The notes under the pieces are model-generated. The model was not told the origin of the DNA and searched no databases. It saw only the letters and a program-made list of their open reading frames with translations. From assembly GCA_963402885.1 (NCBI GenBank), contig OY727095.1, forward strand, positions 29,641,001-29,705,000: a stretch of 64,000 bases of DNA. Reading direction: 5' to 3'. Of the stretch, positions 36,401 through 48,603 are shown one piece after another (position 1 is the first letter of the stretch; each line of letters opens with the position of its first letter). The position numbers and the translations under genes were made by a program. The stretch is from Antedon bifida. Its lineage: Eukaryota; Echinodermata; Crinoidea; Comatulida; Antedonidae.

Positions 36401-36953
36401 TCTCAAGTCGAAATAATCGTCGCAATAATTTCTTCTTTCAGACAAGCCAAAAGTATTAATTTTTCAGGCCTGTAGAAGTTCGCCAAGCAAGCCAGATGAT
36501 AGCAGTAATAAGGTCTACTATACAGGCCAAGAACATTCATCATCAGTTACTGTACCAACAAATGTTGATATGGTAGTTATACAAGATACAAGCAAAGGTA
36601 CAGTAGGTCTACATTATAAAATAGCTTCTTTATATTCCAATATCAGAGAGATTTACTCCTTTATATTTCAATCGGAACATAGATTATTGATTTTTAAAAA
36701 CAGAATTATAATATGGTGGTGTGTTTTTTTTTCAGGTCATAGCGGCTATCGTAACGATGCCATTGGTGCATGGATGTTCCATTACATGTTTGTAAAAGCG
36801 AAACCTTTCTATGAAAAAGAACACCTACTCGATGTTCTCACGCGAGTGAATGATATGATTTCACGCCGTAATGCTCAAGATGGCAAGAAAATTATAGGTA
36901 AACAAATGCCTTGTTTCACTTCAACTCTCACGAAGTTTTTTCATTTGAAATAG
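33416..36953 (+). CDS. Caspase-8-like initiator caspase with DED prodomain, six coding exons
   Basis: Exons are 33416-34034, 34903-35100, 35262-35512, 35806-35884, 36442-36597 and 36736-36953. All splice sites are GT-AG with continuous phase, giving 506 residues. Residues 1 to about 85 form a death-effector-like helix bundle (starting FRDLLAYVSTEYEG). Residues about 105-190 form a second, more diverged one. DEDs recruit initiator caspases to FADD-type receptor complexes. The protease has RGRGYVLYISNFFEK, an R-x-G-x3-D block (271-277) for the S1 pocket, catalytic His330 in SSHGKG and catalytic Cys393 in FQACRSS; the small subunit has GAWMFH and QMPCFTSTLTKFF. Human caspase-8 is of similar size and order. 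QACRS replaces the usual QACRG/QACQG. A Ser/Asn/Lys/Asp-rich linker with NKVYY (about residues 395-420) may hold the processing site. Intron phases match the paralog at 8418. Confidence 0.88.
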
Positions 36954-39777
36954 ATATCTCCTCATTATTAATATGAAAGAAAGGATTTTTATTATTATTA
37001 TTGTTCTAATAGGCTTAAAGGCCTGTCTCTTGGGTCAACACATCTAATTTTTTACAAAATCAAACTGCATGAGTACCTTTCATCGTTTTAGTGGAAGAAA
37101 ATAACAAATGACAAATCAACTAATAAAACTGTAAGAATATGAGATGTATTTAGAATGTGCCAGAAATACTTATTCAATCACCGAGTTATATTTGTACTTG
37201 TTTCCAAACAAATACAATTCGAAAATGCTTGCGCGAGGATGAATAATATTGAGTCTATATGGTTGTGTAATATCACATTCCATTCATTGTTTTAAGGTAA
37301 TGATAATAATTATATATTCCCCCTCCTTCCTATGCGAAATGTATGCGTAAGTTACTGCTGTCCTACCAATTGATAATCCGTGTTAATAATAGTTTCTATG
37401 ACAAACACGTGAAATCTGATCTAATATAAAAAATAGGTGGTGGTTGCAACAATTAGTTAAGTCTTAATGTATTTTAAATTAGAAACATTTTTGTAACAAA
37501 GTTCCATCAAGATGGAATTAAATAAAGTACTTACATTCCGAGCTTTAAATAGTATTAGTTTGACAATTAATAGTTGTTATATTTTATTTGTATATGAATC
37601 TTTTCATTTTCCAAATGACTTTTGTGAAGTTTTACAATAAAATTAATAGTAATAGGCTACTATATTGTCTCATAGAATATGTTTGTACTTTGGTTTGCCT
37701 TTAATTTATTATCACTGCATGTAGTCACTCCCGGCGCTTACAAATAAAGTGCTATCGGAATTGATTCTGAATTCTTCGACAACTAAGTAGCAGCGTAGAC
37801 TTATGTTGTTGTTAATTGTTGTTTTTGTTTGGTGTTACCAAAGAATATAATATCAGAAGAATGAGCAATCCGCGGTTTTCCCTGCAACAGTAATGTTTTC
37901 CATGTGGTAGGACGCCGCACACGCCAGGATGTATATAACTTTTGTGATGGTCACACTAATTTAAGCCTGGACAACCGGTAAGGTTTTCATGATATAAAAA
38001 AATGTTATCAACTACATGCTAACATCATGTTAAATGCTCTTTCGATATTTAATTTAGTTTTATGCAATTTATTTAGTAAAAAACTACTACCGAGGGCGTT
38101 GTTGATGCGTTTTCACGAAGGATAGTTTATTTTAATAGTATTTCAATATTTAATTTGTTTCTAGTAGCAAACATAATAGTAATTAAATTTATGTATTTTA
38201 TAGTAATTTATATCATAAAACATTCCTTGATTTACCGGGCGTAGATTAGTAGGCCTACGCGGCAAGGTCAACGACTAGGCCACTGTGTAATAACTTTTGT
38301 TATTGCTGTTAAACCTTTCTTTGTGAACTAATTTAACATTAGTGAATGTACAATAGTTTGTTATTAAATATTTTCTCTGAAATTTTATATAATTGCAAAA
38401 TATATTATCATAATTCAATTTAATCTGACCAGTATAATTTTTATTTAAATTCTTTAGTCTGTATACATCCGTTCGTGTGAGGGCGGGCATCCATGCTGTG
38501 TCAAAAGTGATACATTAATTTTCAATGCAAAATCGTGGATTCCTCATTGAGCCTCATTCGATCTTCTGATATAAAATATCGCGGCCGGACTTATTCATCT
38601 ACGACGGTTCATATGACAAGTATTTTAATGCGTTGATTCGATTCATATCACACTGCACATATTTATTTAGTGTCAATTAATGATTACTGTATTACATATT
38701 AACCTAATTCCAGGTAGGCCTAATGTGTGTATGAAGCACTCATCCGTTGTGAAAAAAACAATATAAAAGGTTTTATGTTAAATGAAAATTATATATCATT
38801 TATTAACAAGAAGGATGTCTAATAACTGATAAACTATTCAATCCTATCGTACTCATTTATAACCACCCAATGTTGTAATACTAATACCAGGAAGTTGTAA
38901 TATTTTACAACTCCCAGCTATTTGCTAATACTATACAGCGATTGGGGTTTATTGATTACGAATACATGTGAACAATGGTTTAATTGTATGCATAACACCA
39001 TGATATTTGTGCATGTGCGATGATTCGGTGACGACGTATAAGCAATTGTTCGAAGCACAGAACGGTTAAAAATTGCAGGGCACCGTTAATTATCGTTACA
39101 CATATAAAATTGAGGAGGAATACATACATGGAGGAATGTAGATACAGTAGAATTTTGTGTCCGTTTTGAATATAAATACATGATTCAAAACCTTGCCATT
39201 GGATATTGTGGCATGTCATGCTTGACTAAACCGACAGGTGTGTATGTATTTCTATCGTTGGTCAATATTGTCCAGTAGCATGAGGAATTAGAATTTCAGC
39301 TGTACGCCAGAGATGGCAATGCAAATGTAGTGTCGAGCCGGGTATTTCCGTAAAGACAGAGCTTTGGAAATTATAATTTTAATGTAGCCTGTGTAATCAT
39401 TGAACCATGAACGGTAAGGAAGCCGGAATTTTCATTGAAGAGGATTACCTTTATCTCTGTGACGGAAATTTTCCGATATTAAATATGGAGGTCAAATATT
39501 ACAGAATAGAAGCCTCTACTTCCGAGAGCTCAAGCTTCGTACAAGCTATTGGTAAATGATTGTTGATTTATTACTGTAAAGTGTAATTATATCTAGTTCA
39601 GTGAATACATACACACAACAAGTGGCTTAATCATTGATAAAATTAACCGTGTTGATTTTTATTTTCTTCAAACCGCACGTTTGAATAGGCGTCATATCAT
39701 TTGTATACGTTCACTCTGTTTTACTACGGTCAATGGGCATTATACTGTAAAGCGTGTGTGGACGGAATTAGGCTATT
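36954..39777. other. Intergenic DNA between the caspase and PLA2 genes
   Basis: The stretch is AT-rich. A possible AATAAA for the caspase gene is at 37122-37127. No LINE or DNA-element hallmark was recognised. A 49-codon open frame at 39407-39556 is listed separately. Confidence 0.5.
39407..39556 (+). CDS. Short open frame, possible small exon
   Basis: An ATG in an acceptable context (ACCATGA) opens 49 codons ending in TGA, rich in Glu and Ser. At its end GGTAAATG could also act as a splice donor. No family was recognised. It lies 220 bp before the PLA2 start, but I found no matching acceptor that would make it part of that gene. It may be chance. Confidence 0.2.
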
Positions 39778-41325
39778 ATGAACACTTGTCTACTATGGAT
39801 ATATATTACAATTTGTATGAAGATCTTAAGCATAAACGGTAGCATATTAACGCCGTTTAATTCAACTAAAAGGCCTAGCATCCAAGAATCGACTATTGTT
39901 CCATGGTCGTTTTCATCGGTTTCTTTCCACGGACTCGTAGCTGTCGCCGTGGTCAGTAGTAACTCGCATAATGTCGAGTACTACTCGCGTGACATTGTGC
40001 CTACGTATATTTCACGCGTTATAACGGATGGTAAAATTCTTGTAAAAACACTTCATAATTCGTACAGGCGACTACGTCACTGCCATATTGAATACAACGC
40101 TTCGTTTGCAACCGAAGTGTTGAGAAAAATTCGTTTTGTTTTCCATGATCAATACGTCAGGGATTATGTTTTCTCGTCACAATCTTCGTACGGTGAGATT
40201 GGTAATCTTTCAAACATCGTTAACGACTGTGAGGATTTCATATCGAGGAAAAACACGGGAATAAACTCTCTCAGCAGGTACTCGCCGATTGCATATTTAT
40301 TTATTGTTCCAGGCACCAAGTGGTGTGGAATTAGCAACAAGGCTGATCACTATGAGGATTTAGGGGAATATCCCGATGAAGACGGCTGTTGTAGAGACCA
40401 CGATTATTGCAAGATTAGTATACACAGTTTCGATTATGGTTATGGATATTATAATTTAGACGTCAAAACAATTAGTCATTGTGACTGTGACAGGGAGTAA
40501 GTAAAATGTATTTGATTATGTTTTAGAAAGTAGATAGTTAGATTAAAATATGTGTGCAGCAATAGGTGATCAATGTATATTACGTAGTAAAGCATACGCT
40601 AAAACAGTTACAATAATATATATTGCGCAATCGTGTACGGCCCATTTTCTAGTTTCATGCTATAGTAAGAGCGCTTTACAAATGAATGTCCGATTAAAGC
40701 TATGATACATTGTCCTTCTCGTGTGCCATTTAACTTTGTTTGATATCTGTGGACATGCAATAGGCCTATCGAGCCATCCGCTGTTTGCAGAGTACAACCT
40801 ACTGCGTTCTGGCTGTCGTTTGCGTAGTATCATCAAGAACTACTAGGTATCATAATTCGTTTGTTCCCAGCTCAATTATAACATATAACAAGATGTGCAA
40901 TAGATAGACTTAATCATTTTATATATTTTATTTTTTTGTGCTTTTTTGTATTTAATAGTATGTTTTTTTAATGAATATTGGACAATAAAAGTGTTTGAAT
41001 TTGAATGTAGGCCTAAACTCGATTAAAAAATGTACATTACTGTACCAGTAGGCCTACATATAGACATATTGTTGATTGATGCGATGTTATGCCGTTTTTT
41101 TTAAATCAAAATAATAATCTCCTTAATAACTTGTTCCACAGGTTTTTTTCGTGTCTTCGTCTCATCAACAGTCCTAAAGCTCATATGGTTCTAGGAATGT
41201 ATCAGTTCTTCCAGAAAAGCTGCTTTGATGTTGAGGAAAAATTCCGGTGCGTTGAGTGGAATTGGGGACTGTGCGTCAAAGAAGATACGGTGCCAACAGC
41301 TATCATCCGATCAGACGTTCGGTGA
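39778..41325 (+). CDS. Secreted group III phospholipase A2, two coding exons
   Basis: Exons are 39778-40496 and 41142-41325, joined in phase, giving 300 residues. Group III enzymes, first known from bee venom and also present in non-venomous animals, cleave the sn-2 ester of phospholipids with calcium. A hydrophobic N-terminus (about 1-22) looks like a signal peptide. A 150-residue propeptide-like region follows. The calcium loop is GTKWCGISN (about 179-187). The catalytic site is CCRDHDYC with His208, followed by SHCDCDRE at the exon end. Exon 2 supplies FFSCLRL and paired Cys residues (KSCFDVEEKFRCVEW) typical of the C-terminal part. The central domain is the usual length. No toxin role can be inferred; digestive or immune secretion is equally likely. 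The start chosen is the only ATG that gives a signal peptide. Confidence 0.85.
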
Positions 41326-44089
41326 ACTTCGGCGGACATACGAGCCATACCGAAAACTACCGAATATTTTGTATTTCCATGAGAACTGCACTAATACTTT
41401 AATAATATGTTTACTTGTTAGGTTTTTTACATTAAGTTTGTTTCCATTCTTTTAAAAATATTTGTTTCCTTTCCTATAGGCCTACGTCACATTGTGTAAT
41501 ATTTGTGTATTAGCCAATAATTATTTATGTACATTCATTATTTGTAATATTTATTATTTTAGGGACGACATTTCTGCGTGCTCTCGAAATTTTAAAGCAT
41601 TCAGCTGCAACTATGCAATCGGCGTCGCATATCTCTACCTCCGATATTAAAAACTTCGTTTGATACCAATAATATAAAAAGTTTTTAAACAATTCTACAA
41701 ATCGCATCCAGCAAAGTCCCAATTTGGCAACAACAATGACTGCATTCCTTATGCGTTAGCTATACTTTAGGCGGCCAACAGTCCAGTATAAATAGACGAC
41801 TTTAAGGCTCATTTCCACTTTATATCAAATAAATAGATAAATAATATGTATTTTTCCCACATAGTACCAGAGAGTTGTTATTTAGTTAGATAATTACAAC
41901 TCTCTCCCTGATAAAACAAAATAAACTAATTTTTCATCCTAGAACCCGAGACAACAATTGCCTCACCTACTATAGGATTACCATCTATGCTGCCTTTGAT
42001 GAAAATAATATTTTCACACGTCCAATCAAATTACTTCATGATTAGTAAGAGTAATAACATCGTGACGATACGATTGTATTTTTTAAATTGATTATGGCGT
42101 CATTTGATAGGATTTTAAACAATACTGTTTTTTTCAAAGACAGCATATATGGTTATCCTATAATAGTTTTAGAATAAAATCGTTTCTAATTTCTTTGTTT
42201 TATGCAAGAAAAATGTATGTTTATCTATTTATCGTCGATCGTTATCGTCCTAGTGTGTAGCAGCCAACAGGAAAAAATCGGCAATATTTTGATGACAATT
42301 ATAGTATACAGGATTGCGTAGGCTACGGTATTCATCATACATTCATTCATTTGTTATTTCGGATTCTCTGGTCCATAGAAAGTAAAATTACGTATAAATT
42401 AATTAAACAACAACTCCATCTCATGGTGGCATTCCACCCGGAGAGCATTGTTGACTTATATAAGACGTCAACGTTGAGAATAAAATATTTTTACTTGAAT
42501 TACGACTACACATCAGGTCATATATTGATTTTCTTAAAATTTCATAAAAGAAGGAATTCTACATTCCGTAAACAGGCTGCTGGCACTTCTGTACAATGTG
42601 GAGGCCTTTCCAATAACATGCTTAACCCATTCTTGTAGAATACCTGAAGAGATCGCAATTTTGATCTTGGACTAACAATGCAAATTCAATTAATGTTGGT
42701 AGTATTTATTCATGATATGATAATGAACGTCAAAAATACTATATATTTGTACTTTTTGTGAATATTTTGATATCTGAAATAAACTAAAACTTAAATATTA
42801 TTTGTGATTGTTTACCGAATTCATTTTGTTAATAGTTATGTCTAGGCCTATATAAAAATATAAAAAGCTATCATAAAAACAGTCTTTGTATTCATATGAT
42901 CCTCGGATTATTGACAAACGCAAAATTCTCCAAACCGCAGTGGCAAACTCAGTTTCGCCTACAATTTCAAGTTGCAGATAGGCGTAGATAGGTATATACA
43001 GAACATGCCTATTGAAATTTAAGAAAATCGATTTATTAATAAACTCACAAACGAAAAAAACAAAAATGTGTCAACATGCGCCCTCTATGGCAATATTGTG
43101 TCAAGTGCTTCACTCAGTTTCTGAGTGCTTTAATTTTTATTTTTTTAGTAGAAATTACTATGAACTATTCTATTACATAGCAAAAGTAAAATGTAGATTT
43201 AAACATTGAAAATGCGATTGTACAGAATAAACCAAACATAAAATTAGGCTTACTCGATTGATCCGTTTCCGATTATTTAAAAGTTTTCCACACTCTTTAA
43301 TTTCGAGTAATTCATTTTTGATAAATTTGTTGAAAAAGTATTTTATAATAAACAATAGAAATTGTAAAAAATATCTTTAAATAAAACTTTATGGTTTAGA
43401 TTTAATAATATAGTCATAAATATTTTGATCCGTTTCCGATGATTAATAATTGCCGCATTCTAATAACTATTAATCAACAATCAATTTCTAATAAAACATT
43501 TTGAAAAACAGCATGTCGCCCTCTGTAATTTTGAGTAATTGATTCCTGATCAATTTTAAATATCTGCTTGCCGCCCCCTATAATTGTAATTACGATACAG
43601 TATTGTTACCGTTATTGAATACTATACTGTGTGGATTTTTTTTTTAAATATGATAAAAAAAAACAAATTACTGAATAATGCAAAGTCCATTTGTTAAGAT
43701 TCCTTTTTGACAAAATATAATGCCAACATTTTTTACCTCAAGATTATTACAATTTTTCACGCTGCTGCTCTAGCCCGCTACGTCACACGAGATGACTCAT
43801 TTATTAGATGATATCAAGCAGCAGTTATAGTACTACACTTTGACATTTTTGTTAAAATGGAAACTCGACTATAATTTATAGGTACCAACTGTATTTCTGT
43901 ATTTATGAGTCCCATGACAATACTTTATTTTGCTGTCAGATAATCATTGAATTATTATCAAAACAGTCCAGGAAAGTTTTTGTTTGTAATATGATACTTC
44001 ACACTTGAAGTATCTAAAGGTGTGATGAAGTGACCTCCAGACTTGACCTTAGCAATAAAATAAACTAAATTGAGTCTGTTTCATATCAA

Positions 44090-44246
44090 AGTTATTCACT
44101 TCTGTAACAAAATTCACATTATAAAAAGAGAAAAGAAACGTTTAATTATAACTTTTTCAGGTAAAATAACTATTATGTGACAATAAAATGACAAATTCAA
44201 AAACAAATTTGAAATAAAAAATATTTTTCAGAGGGACAATATATCT
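44090..44246. mobile_element. Truncated TTAA MITE copy (and its duplicate ending at 47449)
   Basis: GGTAAAATAACTATTATGTG through GAGGGACAATATATCT, then TTAA at 44247-44250, matches the right half of the MITE at 15764-16070. The left end is missing or too diverged. The same sequence recurs in the second duplication unit, ending at 47449. Confidence 0.6.
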
Positions 44247-44578
44247 TTAAAACTGTTACATCAATAAGCGAGCAGCGTTTTTTGTAAGAAATATTTCTTG
44301 TTTAATAACTGTTCAGTCTTCTGCCGTATTGACTTTGGATAGGCCCTTTTGCATCAATTATCTTTTTGCATATACAGGTATATATTAATCACAGTTTAAC
44401 TACAAAATAATTTAAATTTCGTTTTGAATATATTCATTAATGTTTTTATTACATATTTTTTAGCAAGAAGATTTCACTTTGTATGTGTGAAACAATTAAC
44501 CTTATAGCTGTAATAAAAACACTACTCCAGTTGTAGAATGAGGGCGACAACCAACAATGAAGTCGGATGATGACACTA

Positions 44579-45370
44579 TTATTGAATCTGTACATCTGGC
44601 TGACCTTTGACCTGTTCATCAGCTAATTCATCTAAAAACATGTCTTTTCTTTTAATAAATGGTTTGACCATTTCCTTGCTATCTTTAATACACTGTGCAA
44701 TGTTTGCCAATGTCCAATGTTTACGTAAAATTGAGTGTTCCATTGTGAAAGGTCCGTCTTTTGTCCTGTTTATTCGAGATGTTACGGCCGATGATTTTAA
44801 TTTAATTCCAAGCGAATTTATGGTGTCTCGTATGAAATCGTTATCTTCATTTAAACATTCCATTTCTGTTTTAAAATAAACAAATAGATCGAAATAAGAA
44901 GCATGTCTGAATAGAGTACAAGTGTTTTTGATTTGTGATGTGTAATGGCCTGACACGTCAGGCTATTAAACAGCGTGCATCAGCAAGCATTATTACGTTG
45001 CCATTGTCCTCATACTGTTACACAACTCCTCATTAACATTGGACTATCAATAAAGTAAGCGCTTTTCACTACTGCGATACCTGCTCAGATATGATTTTTT
45101 TTTAAATGTTTAATTTCTATTATTTACAGAAAACAATCATGTCACTTTAAAAAAATTAATAAAAACAACAATTTGATAGAAAACGACATTAAAGTTAATC
45201 TTTAACTTTGAATATTTTCTACTTACGTACCTAGGCTAACATATGGTGGATTGAAATGTAAACACTTTGCTGTTAATATAGTTGGTTGGTTGAACAACGT
45301 AACAGATTCTAATTTTCCTGAAACTGCTATGTCATAGGCTTCTTGTGATTGCATGTCAAGTCCGCTGTAA
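44579..45370 (-). pseudogene. Duplicate TRUB2 terminal exons (5 and 6)
   Basis: Exon-5 (45231-45370) and exon-6 (44579-44865) copies lie downstream of the complete gene. Reading frames and splice sites are intact, and the exon-6 copy encodes the same residues as at 47782-48068. They lack exons 1-4, so alone they are not a gene. They could serve as alternative terminal exons if transcription reads through the first set. Confidence 0.75.
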
Positions 45371-45400
45371 CTGTGAATTGTATTATTTATATCAACATTA

Positions 45401-48400
45401 TTTACATTAAGTTTGTTTCCATTCTTTTAAAAATATTTGTTTCCTTTCCTATAGGCCTACGTCACATTGTGTAATATTTGTGTATTAGCCAATAATTATT
45501 TATGTACATTCATTATTTGTAATATTTATTATTTTAGGGACGACATTTCTGCGTGCTCTCGAAATTTTAAAGCATTCAGCTGCAACTATGCAATCGGCGT
45601 CGCATATCTCTACCTCCGATATTAAAAACTTCGTTTGATACCAATAATATAAAAAGTTTTTAAACAATTCTACAAATCGCATCCAGCAAAGTCCCAATTT
45701 GGCAACAACAATGACTGCATTCCTTATGCGTTAGCTATACTTTAGGCGGCCAACAGTCCAGTATAAATAGACGACTTTAAGGCTCATTTCCACTTTATAT
45801 CAAATAAATAGATAAATAATATGTATTTTTCCCACATAGTACCAGAGAGTTGTTATTTAGTTAGATAATTACAACTCTCTCCCTGATAAAACAAAATAAA
45901 CTAATTTTTCATCCTAGAACCCGAGACAACAATTGCCTCACCTACTATAGGATTACCATCTATGCTGCCTTTGATGAAAATAATATTTTCACACGTCCAA
46001 TCAAATTACTTCATGATTAGTAAGAGTAATAACATCGTGACGATACGATTGTATTTTTTAAATTGATTATGGCGTCATTTGATAGGATTTTAAACAATAC
46101 TGTTTTTTTCAAAGACAGCATATATGGTTATCCTATAATAGTTTTAGAATAAAATCGTTTCTAATTTCTTTGTTTTATGCAAGAAAAATGTATGTTTATC
46201 TATTTATCGTCGATCGTTATCGTCCTAGTGTGTAGCAGCCAACAGGAAAAAATCGGCAATATTTTGATGACAATTATAGTATACAGGATTGCGTAGGCTA
46301 CGGTATTCATCATACATTCATTCATTTGTTATTTCGGATTCTCTGGTCCATAGAAAGTAAAATTACGTATAAATTAATTAAACAACAACTCCATCTCATG
46401 GTGGCATTCCACCCGGAGAGCATTGTTGACTTATATAAGACGTCAACGTTGAGAATAAAATATTTTTACTTGAATTACGACTACACATCAGGTCATATAT
46501 TGATTTTCTTAAAATTTCATAAAAGAAGGAATTCTACATTCCGTAAACAGGCTGCTTTAATTGTAAAAAATATCTTTAAATAAAACTTTATGGTTTAGAT
46601 TTAATAATATAGTCATAAATATTTTGATCCGTTTCCGATGATTAATAATTGCCGCATTCTAATAACTATTAATCAACAATCAATTTCTAATAAAACATTT
46701 TGAAAAACAGCATGTCGCCCTCTGTAATTTTGAGTAATTGATTCCTGATCAATTTTAAATATCTGCTTGCCGCCCCCTATAATTGTAATTACGATACAGT
46801 ATTGTTACCGTTATTGAATACTATACTGTGTGGATTTTTTTTTTAAATATGATAAAAAAAAACAAATTACTGAATAATGCAAAGTCCATTTGTTAAGATT
46901 CCTTTTTGACAAAATATAATGCCAACATTTTTTACCTCAAGATTATTACAATTTTTCACGCTGCTGCTCTAGCCCGCTACGTCACACGAGATGACTCATT
47001 TTAATATTAGATGATATCAAGCAGCAGTTATAGTACTACACTTTGACATTTTTGTTAAAATGGAAACTCGACTATAATTTATAGGTACCAACTGTATTTC
47101 TGTATTTATGAGTCCCATGACAATACTTTATTTTGCTGTCAGATAATCATTGAATTATTATCAAAACAGTCCAGGAAAGTTTTTGTTTGTAATATGATAC
47201 TTCACACTTGAAGTATCTAAAGGTGTGATGAAGTGACCTCCAGACTTGACCTTAGCAATAAAATAAACTAAATTGAGTCTGTTTCATATCAAAGTTATTC
47301 ACTTCTGTAACAAAATTCACATTATAAAAAGAGAAAAGAAACGTTTAATTATAACTTTTTCAGGTAAAATAACTATTATGTGACAATAAAATGACAAATT
47401 CAAAAACAAATTTGAAATAAAAAATATTTTTCAGAGGGACAATATATCTTTAAAACTGTTACATCAATAAGCGAGCAGCGTTTTTTGTAAGAAATATTTC
47501 TTGTTTAATAACTGTTCAGTCTTCTGCCGTATTGACTTTGGATAGGCCCTTTTGCATCAATTATCTTTTTGCATATACAGGTATATATTAATCACAGTTT
47601 AACTACAAAATAATTTAAATTTCGTTTTGAATATATTCATTAATGTTTTTATTACATATTTTTTAGCAAGAAGATTTCACTTTGTATGTGTGAAACAATT
47701 AACCTTATAGCTGTAATAAAAACACTACTCCAGTTGTAGAATGAGGGCGACAACCAACAATGAAGTCGGATGATGACACTATTATTGAATCTGTACATCT
47801 GGCTGACCTTTGACCTGTTCATCAGCTAATTCATCTAAAAACATGTCTTTTCTTTTAATAAATGGTTTGACCATTTCCTTGCTATCTTTAATACACTGTG
47901 CAATGTTTGCCAATGTCCAATGTTTACGTAAAATTGAGTGTTCCATTGTGAAAGGTCCGTCTTTTGTCCTGTTTATTCGAGATGTTACGGCCGATGATTT
48001 TAATTTAATTCCAAGCGAATTTATGGTGTCTCGTATGAAATCGTTATCTTCATTTAAACATTCCATTTCTGTTTTAAAATAAACAAATAGATCGAAATAA
48101 GAAGCATGTCTGAATAGAGTACAAGTGTTTTTGATTTGTGATGTGTAATGGCCTGACACGTCAGGCTATTAAACAGCGTGCATCAGCAAGCATTATTACG
48201 TTGCCATTGTCCTCATACTGTTACACAACTCCTCATTAACATTGGACTATCAATAAAGTAAGCGCTTTTCACTACTGCGATACCTGCTCAGATATGATTT
48301 TTTTTTAAATGTTTAATTTCTATTATTTACAGAAAACAATCATGTCACTTTAAAAAAATTAATAAAAACAACAATTTGATAGAAAACGACATTAAAGTTA

Positions 48401-48603
48401 ATCTTTAACTTTGAATATTTTCTACTTACGTACCTAGGCTAACATATGGTGGATTGAAATGTAAACACTTTGCTGTTAATATAGTTGGTTGGTTGAACAA
48501 CGTAACAGATTCTAATTTTCCTGAAACTGCTATGTCATAGGCTTCTTGTGATTGCATGTCAAGTCCGCTGTAACTGTGAATTGTATTATTTATATCAACA
48601 TTA
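45401..48603. repeat. Tandem duplication, unit B (3,203 bp)
   Basis: This is the second copy of the unit at 41426-45400. Its right border lies in TRUB2 intron 5, and its exons 5 and 6 join by phase to the upstream TRUB2 exons. It lacks the 776-bp segment; at that point GGCTGCTT runs directly into TAATTGTAAAAAATATC. No target duplication marks the gap, so a deletion in B is more likely than an insertion in A. Confidence 0.9.

Larger units (their letters stand above)
41426..45400. repeat. Tandem duplication, unit A (3,975 bp)
   Basis: Bases 41426-45400 are repeated immediately downstream as 45401-48603. Long segments appear identical: for example, the open frames at 44579-44956 and 47782-48159 encode the same residues, as do 41525-41722 and 45500-45697. 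Unit A has about 776 bp (roughly 42582-43360) that unit B lacks. Smaller differences include 4 bp near 43801. Unit A contains a second copy of the last two TRUB2 exons and the 3' part of a TTAA MITE (to 44246). Confidence 0.9.

Noticed and set aside
41525-41722. 65-codon frame on the minus strand, also at 45500-45697
   Set aside because: Its conservation is only that of the tandem duplication; no domain or splice context supports it. A 3' splice-like site on the plus strand there gives no PLA2-like continuation.
42351-42638. 95-codon frame on the plus strand, repeated at 46326-46583
   Set aside because: The two copies diverge at the deletion point without keeping the frame end; composition is that of AT-rich non-coding DNA.
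44607-44879. 90-codon plus-strand frame opposite the TRUB2 exon 6 copy
   Set aside because: It is an antisense shadow of the TRUB2 exon, whose protein is clearly recognised.
48068-48152. Upstream extension of TRUB2 exon 6 by 84 bp
   Set aside because: It is open and in phase, but the alternative acceptor at 48068 has a better pyrimidine tract and gives residues that continue the TRUB2 family pattern directly.
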